Shown in pieces: positions 47,895-60,411 of a DNA stretch of 64,000 nt. Within the stretch, counting starts at the first letter, position 1. Each line of letters starts with the position of its first letter. Both the position numbers and the translations under genes were made by a program. The notes under the pieces are model-generated. The model had not been told where the DNA came from and ran no database searches. It saw only the letters and a program-made list of their open reading frames with translations. The DNA lies in assembly GCF_023973825.1 (NCBI RefSeq), contig NC_090125.1, forward strand, positions 2,825,412 to 2,889,411, written 5' to 3'. Origin of the DNA: Plasmodium brasilianum. Lineage: Eukaryota > Apicomplexa > Aconoidasida > Haemosporida > Plasmodiidae.

Positions 47895-49256
47895 TACTAT
47901 TATTATAGTTATTACTATTACTATTATTATAGTTATTACTATTACTATTATTATAGTTATTACTATTATTATTATTACTATTATTATTACTCTTATTATT
48001 ATTATTATTATTATTATTATAATTATTATTATTATAATTATTATTATTATAATTATAATTATTATTATAATTATTATAATTATTATTATTAGTAGTAGTA
48101 TTATTATTATTATTATTATTATCATTATTATTATTATTACTATTATTATTATTAATATTATACAAATTCTTGTCATGTTTTACAAGGTAACTAAATTTAT
48201 CTTTAGCTTTCTTTTTTTTGTTTTTATTATCTATATAATTATTATTCAATTCATGTGTGTATTTATCGTTCTTTTCGTAAGAAATTTCGGGGTATGCAAG
48301 ATTATCTGTTTCGTCTTTTAGGATCTTATATATATCATTATTTATATTATTATTTATTCTACCATTCGTGTTCTTATTATTACGGCTGCTTCGACTGTTA
48401 TTATAATTATAAATGCCATTATCATTATGATTTGTAATTGCGTCGTTATTGCCATTGATATTATTATTACCATTGATATTATTATTACCAGTTTTATAAT
48501 AAATTTTGTTGTTATTGTTACATTTTTCATTTTCCTTTTCTATATCCGGGTAATACTTACAGTTCCCCCTTCGTGTGTTATATCTTCTCTTTCTATTTGT
48601 TGTTTCATATATTCCGTTCATATTTAATTTATCATTATTCATAACAACCGTATATTGCGGGTAATTCACATTAACTACATTTTTACTATTAACGCATGTA
48701 TCTGCTTCTATTTTCTCTTCAAAAGATTTCTTATTATTCTTGTAATTAAGATCGTTCATATATGCATTATTTATATAATCATTTCCATTGCTGTTACTTT
48801 CAATTTTTAATTCACTCGAAACATAATTTCTTTGCTTATGTTTCTCTTCGACATTTCCATTATTGCTATTATCCAAACTGTTGTTCACGCTGTTGTTCAC
48901 GCTGTTATTCACGCTGTTATTCACGCTGTTATTCACGCTGTTGTTTATGCTATTGTTAATACTATTGCTTGCGCTATTATTAACGCTATTGCTATAATTG
49001 TAATAGGTTGCATTTTTGCATTCTACGGCTAACATTTTAGCCTTTTTGAATCCATGTTTTTTTACTGAAAATACTCGGAGGTGTCTTCCACTTCCTTTCA
49101 CACACGCTAACCAACATTTCGTTCTAGCATTATACCACACCCCTTTATTTTTTGTGTTATCATCATTTGATTCGTAAATATCTGATTCGTTTATATCTGT
49201 CACCCTTTCGAATACTCCGTTTTTACATAAATTAGTCGTTCCGTTCTCTAATAACA

Positions 49257-49289
<33 letters not shown>

Positions 49290-49718
49290 ATATAGATATG
49301 GTAACAAATGAAACAAAGATGTGATAACAAATGACACGTATGTAGCATAAAAAGTTTCATATAAAATAGAGTAAACAATTTTAAAAAAATGGGAAATATA
49401 ATATTCATGAATCCTATTCGACTGAGTAGCATGTATATATATGTACACACATTAGAACTATATGAAGAAACAAATATGAAGATGCAGCAGTAGATATGCA
49501 TAAGTATAAATAATATATAACTAATATAAAAAATTACACGTATGTGTGTGTATAATATATGCATCCAAAAACCTGCAATAAAAATGAACATATAAAAAAA
49601 GCACAGTACATACTCTTATGTACATCATATAAAAATTATTTTGCAATTTTCTGTTATCATATATATTCTTACCTTTTTGACTCTCAATAATGTTTTTCTT
49701 TTCTCCGTAATTAATCAT
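47170..49718 (-). CDS. AP2-O5: ApiAP2 transcription factor, AP2-O5-like, with ACDC domain
   Basis: Two exons, 49718-49673 (MINYGEKKNIIESQK) and 49247-47170, joined in phase 1 (GTAAGA donor, TTATTAG acceptor), about 707 residues. One AP2/ERF domain lies near the N-terminus (about 48-95: KGVWYNARTKCWLACVKG, then GFKKAKMLAVECKNA). The C-terminal ~90 residues (TREALALILQDLKKNVIPKIPVG...LELFSECIKNSKLPSHMELKDQLFYL) fit the ACDC domain found only in ApiAP2 proteins. Between them are long Asn tracts and NNSV, YNNN and NINGN repeats. ApiAP2 proteins are the main sequence-specific transcription factors of these parasites. The AP2-O5 name rests on domain layout and on remembered gene neighbours (next to RRP6 and MUS81); AP2-O5 acts in mosquito stages. 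Intron 1 contains an A32 run. Confidence 0.87.
47760..48170 (-). repeat. Poly-asparagine coding tract (AAT/AAC repeats)
   Basis: Roughly 135 codons of Asn interrupted by Ser and Tyr (NNSNNYNNSNS units) inside the ApiAP2 gene. It generates false poly-Ile and poly-Tyr ORFs in other frames. Length is probably variable between strains. Confidence 0.95.
48875..48965 (-). repeat. Coding 15-bp repeat (NNSV units) in ApiAP2 gene
   Basis: About seven copies of a 12-15 bp unit encode INNSVNNSVNNS just after the AP2 domain. The plus-strand unit reads GTTATTCACGCT and similar. Confidence 0.85.
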
Positions 49719-50631
49719 TATTACTCTTTATTCTTAACTGCTGCTTGGTTCATGTATATGAGCATACGCACATATATATATTATAAATATGTGTGGACGT
49801 CGACCTAAATGTATGTGTGCATATAACCTTATTTTGTCGATTCCCTCACAGTATCTTATTCTCGTATTACCACTATAAATACCTATGCTATTACTAATGC
49901 TAATATTACTTTACTACTACTATTTCTTGTTAAATAATCTATTCAAGTTATGCTTATTTTTCTAAATTATTGTGGTGTTTAAACCAAGAGAACAACTTAG
50001 TTTCCCAATAAGTGCTTAAATAAATGTGCATAATACCTATCCGTACATGCATATATACACGTATATGTACAAAAATTAATAACTTATAGTATGTACTTAT
50101 ACGTATGTATATATATATATATATATATGCCTATTCATGTAATGTGCTATATTTATGATATGCAAATTCGTCAAGTCCTAATATAAAAAATAATAATAAT
50201 AAAATAAAAATGGTAATTATTTTAAAAAAATTCTATTAATGGGTGTAATATATATCTTTTAAACTAACAATTACAGTCATTGTTTTTTTTTTTTTTTTTT
50301 TTTCTTTTCGTTTTTATAAAAGCTTTATTTTTTTTTACGTGTATAGCTAAAAAATATATATATATATATATATTTATGCAATCAGTATACAATAGCTGAA
50401 ATGAAAAAAGAATAATCTATATTAAGAATATAACGATGAGGGAAAATAATAATGATTCTGCTTGTATTAATTGAACATTTATAATATATCTTATATGAAA
50501 ATTAAATAATATGTGAAAAAATAAAAAAAAAAAAAGAAAAGATATAAAAAGTACGAAGAAATAAGAAGAAATAAAAAGAGGTAAGAAAGAATAAGAAAAG
50601 AAGAGAAAAAATGAAAAGATTATATAAAGAA

Positions 50632-50718
50632 ATGTAAAGAAATATAAAGAAATGTAAAGAAATATAAAGAAATGTAAAGAAATATAAAGAAATGTAAAGA
50701 AATATAAAGAAATGTGAA
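50632..50718. repeat. 20-bp tandem repeat (atataaagaaatgtaaagaa)
   Basis: About four copies of an alternating AAATATAAAG/AAATGTAAAG unit within the ApiAP2 upstream interval. Non-coding. Confidence 0.85.
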
Positions 50719-53350
50719 GAAATAATAAAAAGGAAGATGAAGAAAAAAGAAAAAAAAAAAAAATAGTACAAACATAAATAATTAAAAAAAAAAGGTTACT
50801 GTAATTTATGAATGTAGTTACTCATTAAAAAGAAAAATATACTCGCGTTTCATATTTAAAATTTGTTAGAAAATGTGAAATATGTTATTACGGTGTGCTT
50901 ATGTATAAAATGAACATAACACATATTATACAAATGCTATTTGGTAAGTCTGTTAAAAGTTTAAATCTTTTTTGCAAAATATAAAAGATTATACTACTTC
51001 ATTAGTTCTACAAAAATATGTACCACACATTCATGTATTACATAAAATAATTAGAACAAAATAATAAATAGCTATCTAAAAAGAACTATATTATATTTTT
51101 GTAATCTATATATTATAACAATAATTCTTTTAATATTCAAATGTATATTATAAAACATTATTTTAATAAAAATTATAAAAAACTAGAAAGATTATACATA
51201 GCATTGAGTAATATTATTAAACAATAAAAATAGTGAGACTATAAGGAAAAAAAAAAAATAAAATAAAAAATAAAATAAAAAGGGAAATTTTTAAACACGT
51301 GCGAGCGTATATATATATATATAATTATATGTACTTTTATATGTATATATATAAATAAAATATATAAAGTATATACATGCGTAGGATGTTGCGCACAAAA
51401 TGAGCTCTTATTCTATTTCGTGCAAAGACAAAATGGTTTAATTAAATGATTTAGGAATTTATGATGTAAATAAAAAAAAAAAAAAATAATAATAAATAAT
51501 AAAAATGTGCATATATGTATGCAAACACATTATTTAGAAATCTTAAGAAATTCATAAACCTCAACAAAGATGTAGGAGGGGAAATATAAAATATAAAAAG
51601 AAAACTATTATTATACAATGAAAAAAATAAGTTTATTACTTTATTTTATATTAAATTATACTCATTAGTGTGTGATATATTCTCTTGGTGTTTATAAATA
51701 AGTATACATAATAAGTTTATATGTATATATATATATATACATACATACGTATATAATGTATTAACATAATATTTAAAATTTTTTCTTTTTTCCCTAAAAC
51801 GATAGGTCATAAAACAGTGAATAAAGCGATACACTCGTGGAACCACAAAATAAAAATAGTAATTAAGAACAAAGAAAATTATTCACGCACAATTAATTTT
51901 TATATTTATATGCTATGCAAAACCAAAAATAAGCATTTAAATATGAATATAAATATATAACCTATATATAATTTTATGAAAAATAATGAACAAGTAATTT
52001 TTTTTTTTTTTTTCTTAATTATAAATGTTATATATATCAATTATTATTAATCTACAAATATATAAAAAAGTAAAAAAACGATATTTATTTTTTCATTTTA
52101 GTTTAAAAAAAAATATTTCATAATAGCTCAATTAGGAATATGTAACTAAATTTTAAACATATCTGAAAATTTGAATTAATCCTTATGTATACAACATGTA
52201 TGTCATATATGTAAAATTAAATATAAATACTAGTTAAAATAAAAAGGAAAGTAATTGATATACACTTACATGAACAGGCACTTAAATAGGCATATGTATA
52301 ATTATATATATATATATATATATATACATATATACGCATAAAAATAAATATGCACAGATGTACGCTGCTTTACACACATGTGCAAAGGTTTATATAAATA
52401 TAAAATGCAAAGGGTAAATCTCTATATTGATACTACTACTCATGTATATAAAGAATAAGCAAAGAAAAAAATTATTTATAAGTACTTACAACATGCAAAA
52501 GATAAAACAAAACTTTTACACCATATGAAAACGATAGTAGAATGGCGTCATTAAAAATAGATATATGCATAAGTATATGCATATATATATATATTTATTT
52601 GTAAAAAATAATATATGTGTCGAACGAATATGGCCTGATTTAATATTAATATAGTTGTGTCATGTAGAATATTTAATAAAAAATAATATATTTAAAAAGG
52701 AGTCTATATTAGGAAACGTTACAATAAAAAGAAAAATATCTATGATTTATACTATTCTGAAATACTAAAATAAAAATAAAAATAAAAATTTTTTTTTCTC
52801 TTTTCATATATTACAGTATTTATTAAATATAATATTTATAAAACTTATTTTATTTTTATGAAACATTATTTTGGTTGTTCAAATTTACAGGAAAATCTAT
52901 AAATTTTTATTTATTTTATGAAGAATGTAATTTTTTAATTTATTATTATTTTATTAATTTTTCTTTATTGAATGAACATTATATATAAAAATAAAATATA
53001 GATGTATTTCCCTTATGAAGGAAAAAAAAAAAAAAAAAAGGAATTATCGAGTTCAAAAAATATTAGCTAATTTATGAATAAATAATTATACTTTATTTAA
53101 TTTTTTTTTATGCATACAGAAAACATTAGACACTTGTTATAACAGTTGTAAGTTATATAACCTTTCAAATTTATTTGTAATGATGTTTTAAATTAAGTTT
53201 TATTAAACATTTTCGTAAGTATTTATATATATATATACATATATATTTACATTACTTATGTACTCATAAGCAACCATTACATATTTCAATTTTCTGTTTA
53301 CTATTCTAAATTTACGTTTACATTCAAGTTTACTTAGTGCATAAATTTTA

Positions 53351-53386
<36 letters not shown>

Positions 53387-53533
53387 CTTTTATTCGTAGG
53401 TTATTACTTTTACAACTTAAAGGTTAAATTTTTTTATTACTTTTCAGTATACACACGAGAATATAGTAAATAATTTAATAAGAAATGGAAAAAAAAAATT
53501 GTATAAATGACACATTATCAACACTATTATATT

Positions 53534-53564
<31 letters not shown>

Positions 53565-54077
53565 AGAAGATTTACAAAACGAATGATTTTATATGTATCA
53601 GATCGATATTGTTGTAAAAATAATTTTTTTTTTTTTTTTTTCTATGTACACAGTAATTGCTAAATCAAAATAATACAAAAAAATTCAATATTATAAAATA
53701 TTAAATTTAATTTTAAATTTCGCATAGGTTGACTCTTAATAAAAAAAATAAAATAATAAATAATAATAATATTAATTGAACAATATATGTATATATTTAA
53801 ATATTCTTAAAATATTTTTAATTTTTTTAATAAAAATAGTTGTCTGTATAATTTAATGCCAAGAACAAATACATGTTTGCACAAATTATATCTTGCATTT
53901 TTTTTTTTTTATTACATTAATTTTTATCTTCTCCATAAAAAAAAATTCTTTTTTTTTTTTTTTTTTTTTGCTTATTTTTAAAAAGTATATCAATCTTTAT
54001 ATAATAAATAAATGTAAATTTTTATATTTTATGTGAGTTATATTTATATATTTATTTCTTATTTTATTTTCTGAATA

Positions 54078-54132
54078 ATATGCTCGGATTGTCTCAGTTT
54101 CTCACCGGCGTGTGCTGCTTTATTTGTGCTGA
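54078..54132. ncRNA. G+C-rich island, candidate structured RNA (class unknown)
   Basis: A ~55-base stretch (contains tgctcggattgtctcag and ctcaccggcgtgtgctgc) far richer in G+C than anything else in the surrounding 6 kb. On the plus strand it runs into GCTGATTTTTT, a T6 that could be a Pol III terminator and includes a CTGA like a snoRNA D box. No tRNA, snRNA or clear C-box sequence is present, so this is only a candidate. Confidence 0.25.
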
Positions 54133-56074
54133 TTTTTTATTAAAAAAAAAAAACAAAAAACAAATAATATAAATATATATTTGTACATGCACATTTCTGC
54201 TATTTTAAGAAGAAAGTTATTTCCTTTTTGCATTTACTATTTTGAATTATATTTTAAAAATTTCCTCAAAGTCATATTTATAAATAAAAAAAAAATGGTG
54301 TTTCTCTAATGCGTTTTTACAACTACCATTAGCAAATTATGCTTATATTATTTTTTTTTCATTTAACAGTAATTTCTTCTCTAATTAAAAAACTTTGTAA
54401 AACGTGTACACATTTATATGTATTAATTCATTAATAAAATAAAAGGGAATAAAATAAAAATTAGAAAAAGTTTACATGCTTACTATTTAGCATTTACTTA
54501 CCTGTATAAATTTTCCCGAATTAGCAGCTTCTAATAATACTTATAAGAACGATAAAAAGAAAAAAAGTGATAGTAAAATGAAAGTATATATATATTAGAA
54601 GTAATGAGTAATAAAAAGTATAAAATTGCTCAGTTAATCATCGTTCTCAAAAAGTCTATACATATCTATATGTTATTTATTTTATTTTTAGTTTTTTTAC
54701 CTTTTTAATTCAATTAACAAAACATTTTGTGTGTTTGTATTTCGCAATTATTTTCAACTTCATATATTGCTATTACAGCTTTTCTTGTTTTTCTGTTTTG
54801 TTTTGTTTTTTATATACACATTACAAACAGTTTAACTTTAATATACTGCATGATGTATAATTGGTAAATATATAAAATTGTTGAGGGTTAAAGAGTGTCA
54901 CTTTTTCCTCAGTAGTACAAATGCACATGTAATATTTATTCTCAAAAACCTCCTATACGTGCAATGGGTTTTTAGAAATAAAAAATAAAAAAATATAAAA
55001 AAAGTAAGATAAGAATAAAAGACTGTAAGGAAATTAACTAAATATAAAATATAAGATCAAATGTGTAAATTAAAAATATAATAATTCCATTCATAGGAAG
55101 AAACATGTAGTATTTTAAATATAATAAATCCCTTGTTTTGAGATGGAATTACAAAGTATTGCATTTATTTTAATAATTATTTAGTGGAATATATATTCAA
55201 CAATCACACTCTCACAAAATTTAATATAAATTGTTAAAGAAGGTTCTGAATATTAATTAGGGGAAATTGCAGTGTTATAACAAAATAAAGAAAAGAACAA
55301 AAAATTGATTTTTTTTAGCCTTTCTTTCAATACGTTCATATACATATATATATATATATATATTTGTATTTATTTATTTACTAAAGTCTCATTTGTTCTA
55401 TTCTATTATGCCGAGTTTTTATTTTTATGTGTGCTATAATTTTTTGAATATTATGAACACATCATGTATTTCCAATTTGTCATTCATAAAAAGAAAAGCT
55501 GTTTTTTTTTTTTTTTTTTTTTACAGCTAAAAATGAGCATAATTAAATAAACAAATAAATAAGTATATTCATATAAATAATAGATTTATAACCTTTTTTG
55601 AAAAGTGCGTATTTATTATTAAATTGTATTGATAAATTTGCCATGTACTACTATAATGTAAGCATGAGTATATATATATTACCTGCCATGTCTGTGTTTA
55701 GTGCAACGAAAAAGGAAAACCAATATTATTCAAATTTTGTGATATGTACAAAAGGAAATTATGTCCGAAGAATAAAAAAATAAAATAGCAAAATTTTATG
55801 TCTTGCACAGATTAATTTTAGTATTCATTCTTTTTTTATGATTTTATTTTATTTTATTTTTCTTTTACTTCCCCTTTACTACAATAAGCTGTTTTTTTTT
55901 TAATTAAATGTGAATTATGTTTTTCCCAACATTTTTACATTTATATTCGATTATAAACTTGATCTATCATTTTGTTCCTCTGTTTTGTTCTGCTGCTTTG
56001 TTCTGCTGTTCCGTTCTTTTGCTTTTTTATTCTTTACTTTTTTGTTTCATGAGAAAGTATCAGATTGTACGTAA

Positions 56075-59000
56075 ATGGAAGATAATAACTATATGAAAAA
56101 GCTAGCGAATAGAAAAATTAGAAGGAATTACAGTATACACCCTGAAAATATAATTTTTTATGACTACTTTAACAGTTTAAAACGGAAAGCACTGGCGCAA
56201 GGTCACAATAATTTGGTTATTTCTTTTAAAAAAATTATTAGTTCTATTTTAAAATACCCATTACCTATTAAGAATAGCCTGGACGCATATAAATTAAAAG
56301 GCGTAGGTAAGCGTTTTTCTTACTATTTTGAAAAGGCCTTATCACAAACCAAAGAAGAAAATAGGTATAATAATGTCAATGACAAGAATGGTTCTTCCAG
56401 TGGACATTTGTTACGCATTAGCAATCACATAAATAAAGTTATTAACAATGCAGATAACTTTATAAGGGAGTTAGATGATGAGCTTTATAATATAAGAATA
56501 ATTGGGGAATCGTCAGAAGATAGCATTTTAAGAAACATAAAAGAAATAGAAAAGGACTACTCGAATAGTAATAATAGTAGATGTAATAATAAAAAATTTA
56601 AAAGAAAGAAAAAAAAAAAAAAGATAATATAATATCTGATGAGAGCAGTTATAACCGTTCCAATGAAAAAAATAATACTTTGCATTTAACTGCAAAAGCA
56701 TATATATATACGAATAGTAAAAATTTAAATAATACTATAGTATCAGATAATACAATATATAGAAATAAATCATTCTTAGAATGTGAAGAAAAATCTACAA
56801 AAAGGAGCATTTCCTTTGCAAAGGAACGAAGAAAAAATAATTCCAATAATAAAAGTACATTGTGCCAGAAGAGCAAAAGGATAGAATTAAATGATTTTGA
56901 AAAAACTGTTCTCACTTTTCTAGATACATATGGTCATTTATATAACGAGGGTGCAATGAGCAAAGAAGAAATAACTATCGGGTTTTTAAAATCTTATAGA
57001 AATTCGGTAAATATTAATTTTAGGACCTTACGTAGGCTAATAAAATTAGAATATATTGAGAAAGTGGAAATCTTCGACAATAATTCATGTAATATTTCTA
57101 CCACTTTTTCTATATCTAAGGCAAAAAAAAGTAAATTAAAAGTTGTTAGCAAGATTAAATTGACACCAAAAGGAAAACATTATTTGGAGCATTTGGATCA
57201 TGTGGAGTACTTGCAGCAGAAAAAGAGTAACTTACAAGAAGAAATTGTTTTTACAAAAGAGGAAAGAAACAAAACATCAGAAAAGGAAAATAATGGCGAC
57301 AAAAAAAATATCTTATCTGACATGTTAAGTTCAGAAGAAAATTTTGAGAATGCTGAAAATGTATCAACGAGAATTAAAAAATTAGAAGAATGGATGAAAA
57401 AAGAAAATACTTATAGTAATAAGGAAAATGATATTGACCTCGTAAATTGTGATAAAGCGAGTGAGAAACATTTTGATATATCTTCGTTTGTTACAGATGA
57501 TCTTAATGGATATGACATACAATCGATAGACAGTAGTGAAGAATGGAAAGAGTTAAATAGAAAATATGGTACAAGTAAATATAATACGAAAAGAGAATAC
57601 CAAAAAAATAATGATAAATCTGAAAAGGAATATACATACAGTTCTTCAGCATACACTAATTATAGTATATCATTTGGAGTTACTACTAAGACAGAAGTGA
57701 ATAATTGTAATAATAAGGAGAGAATAAATTCGGAGAATGAAGAAGATTTTATAGTGGATAAAAATAATAACGAGGGTAGTTCACACAATTTACATAATTT
57801 ATATGTTAAGAAGAAAAAACAAGACAAAAGTGATAATATTAATTTAAATTTTGAATTAAAAAAAAAAGAAATTAATAAAAAGCTAAAATCAAGTCTCAAA
57901 GATAGGTTACAAAGTAGAATTATGAACATGAACAAACAAAAGAGTAATTCTAGTGTATTATGGAGTAACGTATCAAAGTGGAATGACTTTTACGATAATT
58001 ACAAATTAGATGGCAATGGAAATGGTAAGGGAAAAAAACTAACTAAGTTGTTGTTCAATCATGAGAACAAGGATGAGATTATTAATGAAAATAGAGATGA
58101 AAGAAATGATCATGGGGGACATGATACGAAAAAATGTACAAATGATGATACTAATACTATTAATAAAAATGGAATGAATTGCATTAGTCATTGTATTATA
58201 CCAAATATGGATAATAACAAAGTAAAATTAAACGGAGCTGAAAAATCAGTAGATAAAGAATACAAGAATAACAAATCAGTTCTACCATCTTATAATAAGA
58301 CAGAACAGCTATCTTATTATAGTGGAGATTGGTGCAAAATAAATTACGACATTAATGAAAATATAATTAGTTACGATAAAAAGGATGAAAAAAAAGAAAA
58401 CACAAAAGGTTATTACCTTGACAGAGATACTGTAAGAAGTCAGGAAAAGGGAATTCTTGAATATTGCAAATCTGAAAATTGTAATAATCAAAATTGTACA
58501 AAAGATAACTGTACCATTGAAAATTGTAGCACTAAAAATTATAGCATTGCAAATTATAACACTGAAAATTATAACACTGAAATGAATTCATCACTAATGA
58601 AGGGTATATCCGTACTTAAGAAATTTGGTCCAAATAATAAAGATAATGTAACAATTAGTGATAAACAAAATATTGTGGACCTAATTGATTTGTCAGATGA
58701 AGCATCAAATAATACTATAAGAAGCTATGCATCTACTGATAAGTACAAACGGAGACCTGAAAACTGCAAGATGAAGAAAAGAAATGCTTCAAATGAAGAA
58801 GGTAAAATAAAGGAGGACACGAGAAAAAAGAAAAGAAGGAAGAAAAAAGGGGAAGTAAAAGAAGAAGCAGAGGAGATGACAGAAGTGGGAAAGGAGAAAG
58901 AGGAAATGTTGAAAAGGAAAGGAATAAAAGGTAAAAACATACATGAAATAAATGTAAAGGATAAGGACTTGAAGGACAAAGACGTAAAGAACAAAGATGT

Positions 59001-60411
59001 AAAGGGCATAGACGTAGGTATTGGTATAGAAAAGGACCATATAAGCGAAGGAAAAGGAGAAAATAAGGATTGTCATGTTAGGTACGGGCCATTCGAAATT
59101 GTTATGGTGATTGATAATAGAGATGTGTCAGGTGCAAGCTATGAACAAAATGAAAAAATGAAAAAAATTTTTAACAATTACAAAGTAAAATATATAACTA
59201 GAAATTTACCATTAGGTGACATTATATGGTTATGTAGGAGAACAATATATTATAAGAAAAATTCGTCAAAAAAAATAAGTCGAAAAAATAAGAAGAAATT
59301 TAAAGGTGAATATGAAAGGGTAACTAATGAAAAGAAATATGGGGGCATCTTAAATAATGGTAGCAGTGGTAACGACAATAATAATAACATCAACAGAAAT
59401 AAGGGAAACGAAGAGGAAAGTGGAGAAGAAATGAAAGTAAAGGGAGATAAAGAGGCAGCAGAACAGGAAGTTAAAGATGATGAAGAAATAGAATACGAGG
59501 AATACGTTTTAAAATGGATTGTTGAAAGAAAAACTCTAAACGATTTAAGTGCTAGCATAGTTGATGGAAGGTATGACGAACAAAAATATCGTTTAATGAG
59601 ATCAAGAGAAATATATCATATAATATATTTAATAGAAAATAGTAATAATTCTTTCAAGAATTATATGAATTCTACGAAAGTACCATATGAAATGTTAACG
59701 AATGCACAACATAGCACTCAGCTAGTTAACGGTTTTTCTATATTGAACAGCGAAAATATGAAACATACCTTCTTTTTACTGTGTGAAATGCATATACAAA
59801 TTATACAAAATATAAAAGAATATTGTCATATAGGAGAGAATGAATATATACTACATAGTGATAAGTTATCTTTATACTTAAAAAATAATGCTTCATTATG
59901 GGATCATTGGAATAATGAATCTAAAAAATCCAAAAACAATATTGTTAAGGAGGTATTTGGTAAGCAGCTAAGACTTATAAATATGTGTGGATCTGAAGCC
60001 ACTGAACTTATTTTATCCCTGTGGCCAACACCTTTCAAATTATATGAAGCACTTAATAAGTATACATATGATGGTATACTTGCTGAAAAGATTAAACGAA
60101 TTTACTTAAAAAATCGTGATATCATAGGTAAAAAAAGAGTCAAGTCTCCCATTGATACACAAGTAAGTTTTCGTTCTGTTGTTCATTCATGTATATGTGC
60201 AGATGTTTACTTCTCAAAAGAGAAGTTAATCGCCTATGTTATTCGTACATGTGAGTCGATATGTATATAGTAATGCATGCATATGTATATACTTATAGGC
60301 ACATACATATATATGCAGATACTTACATGTACATATTTATCTCTCCCTGCACACCCTTTTTTTCAGTTGATAGCACAATTGAGGCAAATGTATGCACCTG
60401 ACTCAATTTAA
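56075..60411 (+). CDS. MUS81: MUS81 structure-specific endonuclease (frame interrupted in an A13 run)
   Basis: The N-terminal part (56075-56632 frame) and main part lie in different frames; both sides are coding up to an A13 run at 56609-56621, where one extra (or two fewer) adenines would join them. A final intron 60163-60366 (GTAAGT donor) leads to a 15-codon exon (LIAQLRQMYAPDSI). The whole would be about 1377 residues. Domains: N-terminal HhH (about 60-95, YKLKGVGKRF), winged helix (about 275-380), Lys/Asn-rich linker, ERCC4 nuclease with VIDNRD, LPLGDIIWL and the VERKTLNDL catalytic motif followed by SIVDGRYDEQKYRL, and a C-terminal HhH. With EME1-like partners MUS81 cuts forks and recombination intermediates. 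A ~90-residue insert splits the nuclease domain. Metazoan MUS81 has about 550 residues. Confidence 0.9.

Larger units (their letters stand above)
49719..56074. other. 6.3 kb gene-free divergent interval, ApiAP2 and MUS81
   Basis: By far the longest interval without a gene. It is extremely AT-rich, with (TA)n runs (50106-50128, 50358-50371, 52303-52326, 53537-53562), a 20-bp array at 50632-50718, an A29 run at about 53353-53381 and T runs at 53620-53641 and 53950-53969. No ORF above about 90 codons is credible. Long 5' regions are usual for ApiAP2 genes, so most of it may be regulatory or 5' UTR. One G+C-rich island (54078-54132) stands out. Confidence 0.55.

Noticed and set aside
47599..48321. 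Poly-Ile and poly-Tyr ORFs on the plus strand
   Set aside because: Antisense shadows of the Asn tract in the ApiAP2 gene.
50100..56000. Possible centromere
   Set aside because: Plasmodium centromeres are a compact ~2-4 kb core of almost pure A+T with characteristic short arrays; here G+C is low but spread evenly and no such core is visible.
60163..60270. Unspliced MUS81 C-terminus (VSFRSVVHSC...)
   Set aside because: It begins at a perfect GTAAGT donor; splicing to 60367 yields a MUS81-like C-terminus (LIAQLRQMYAPDSI).
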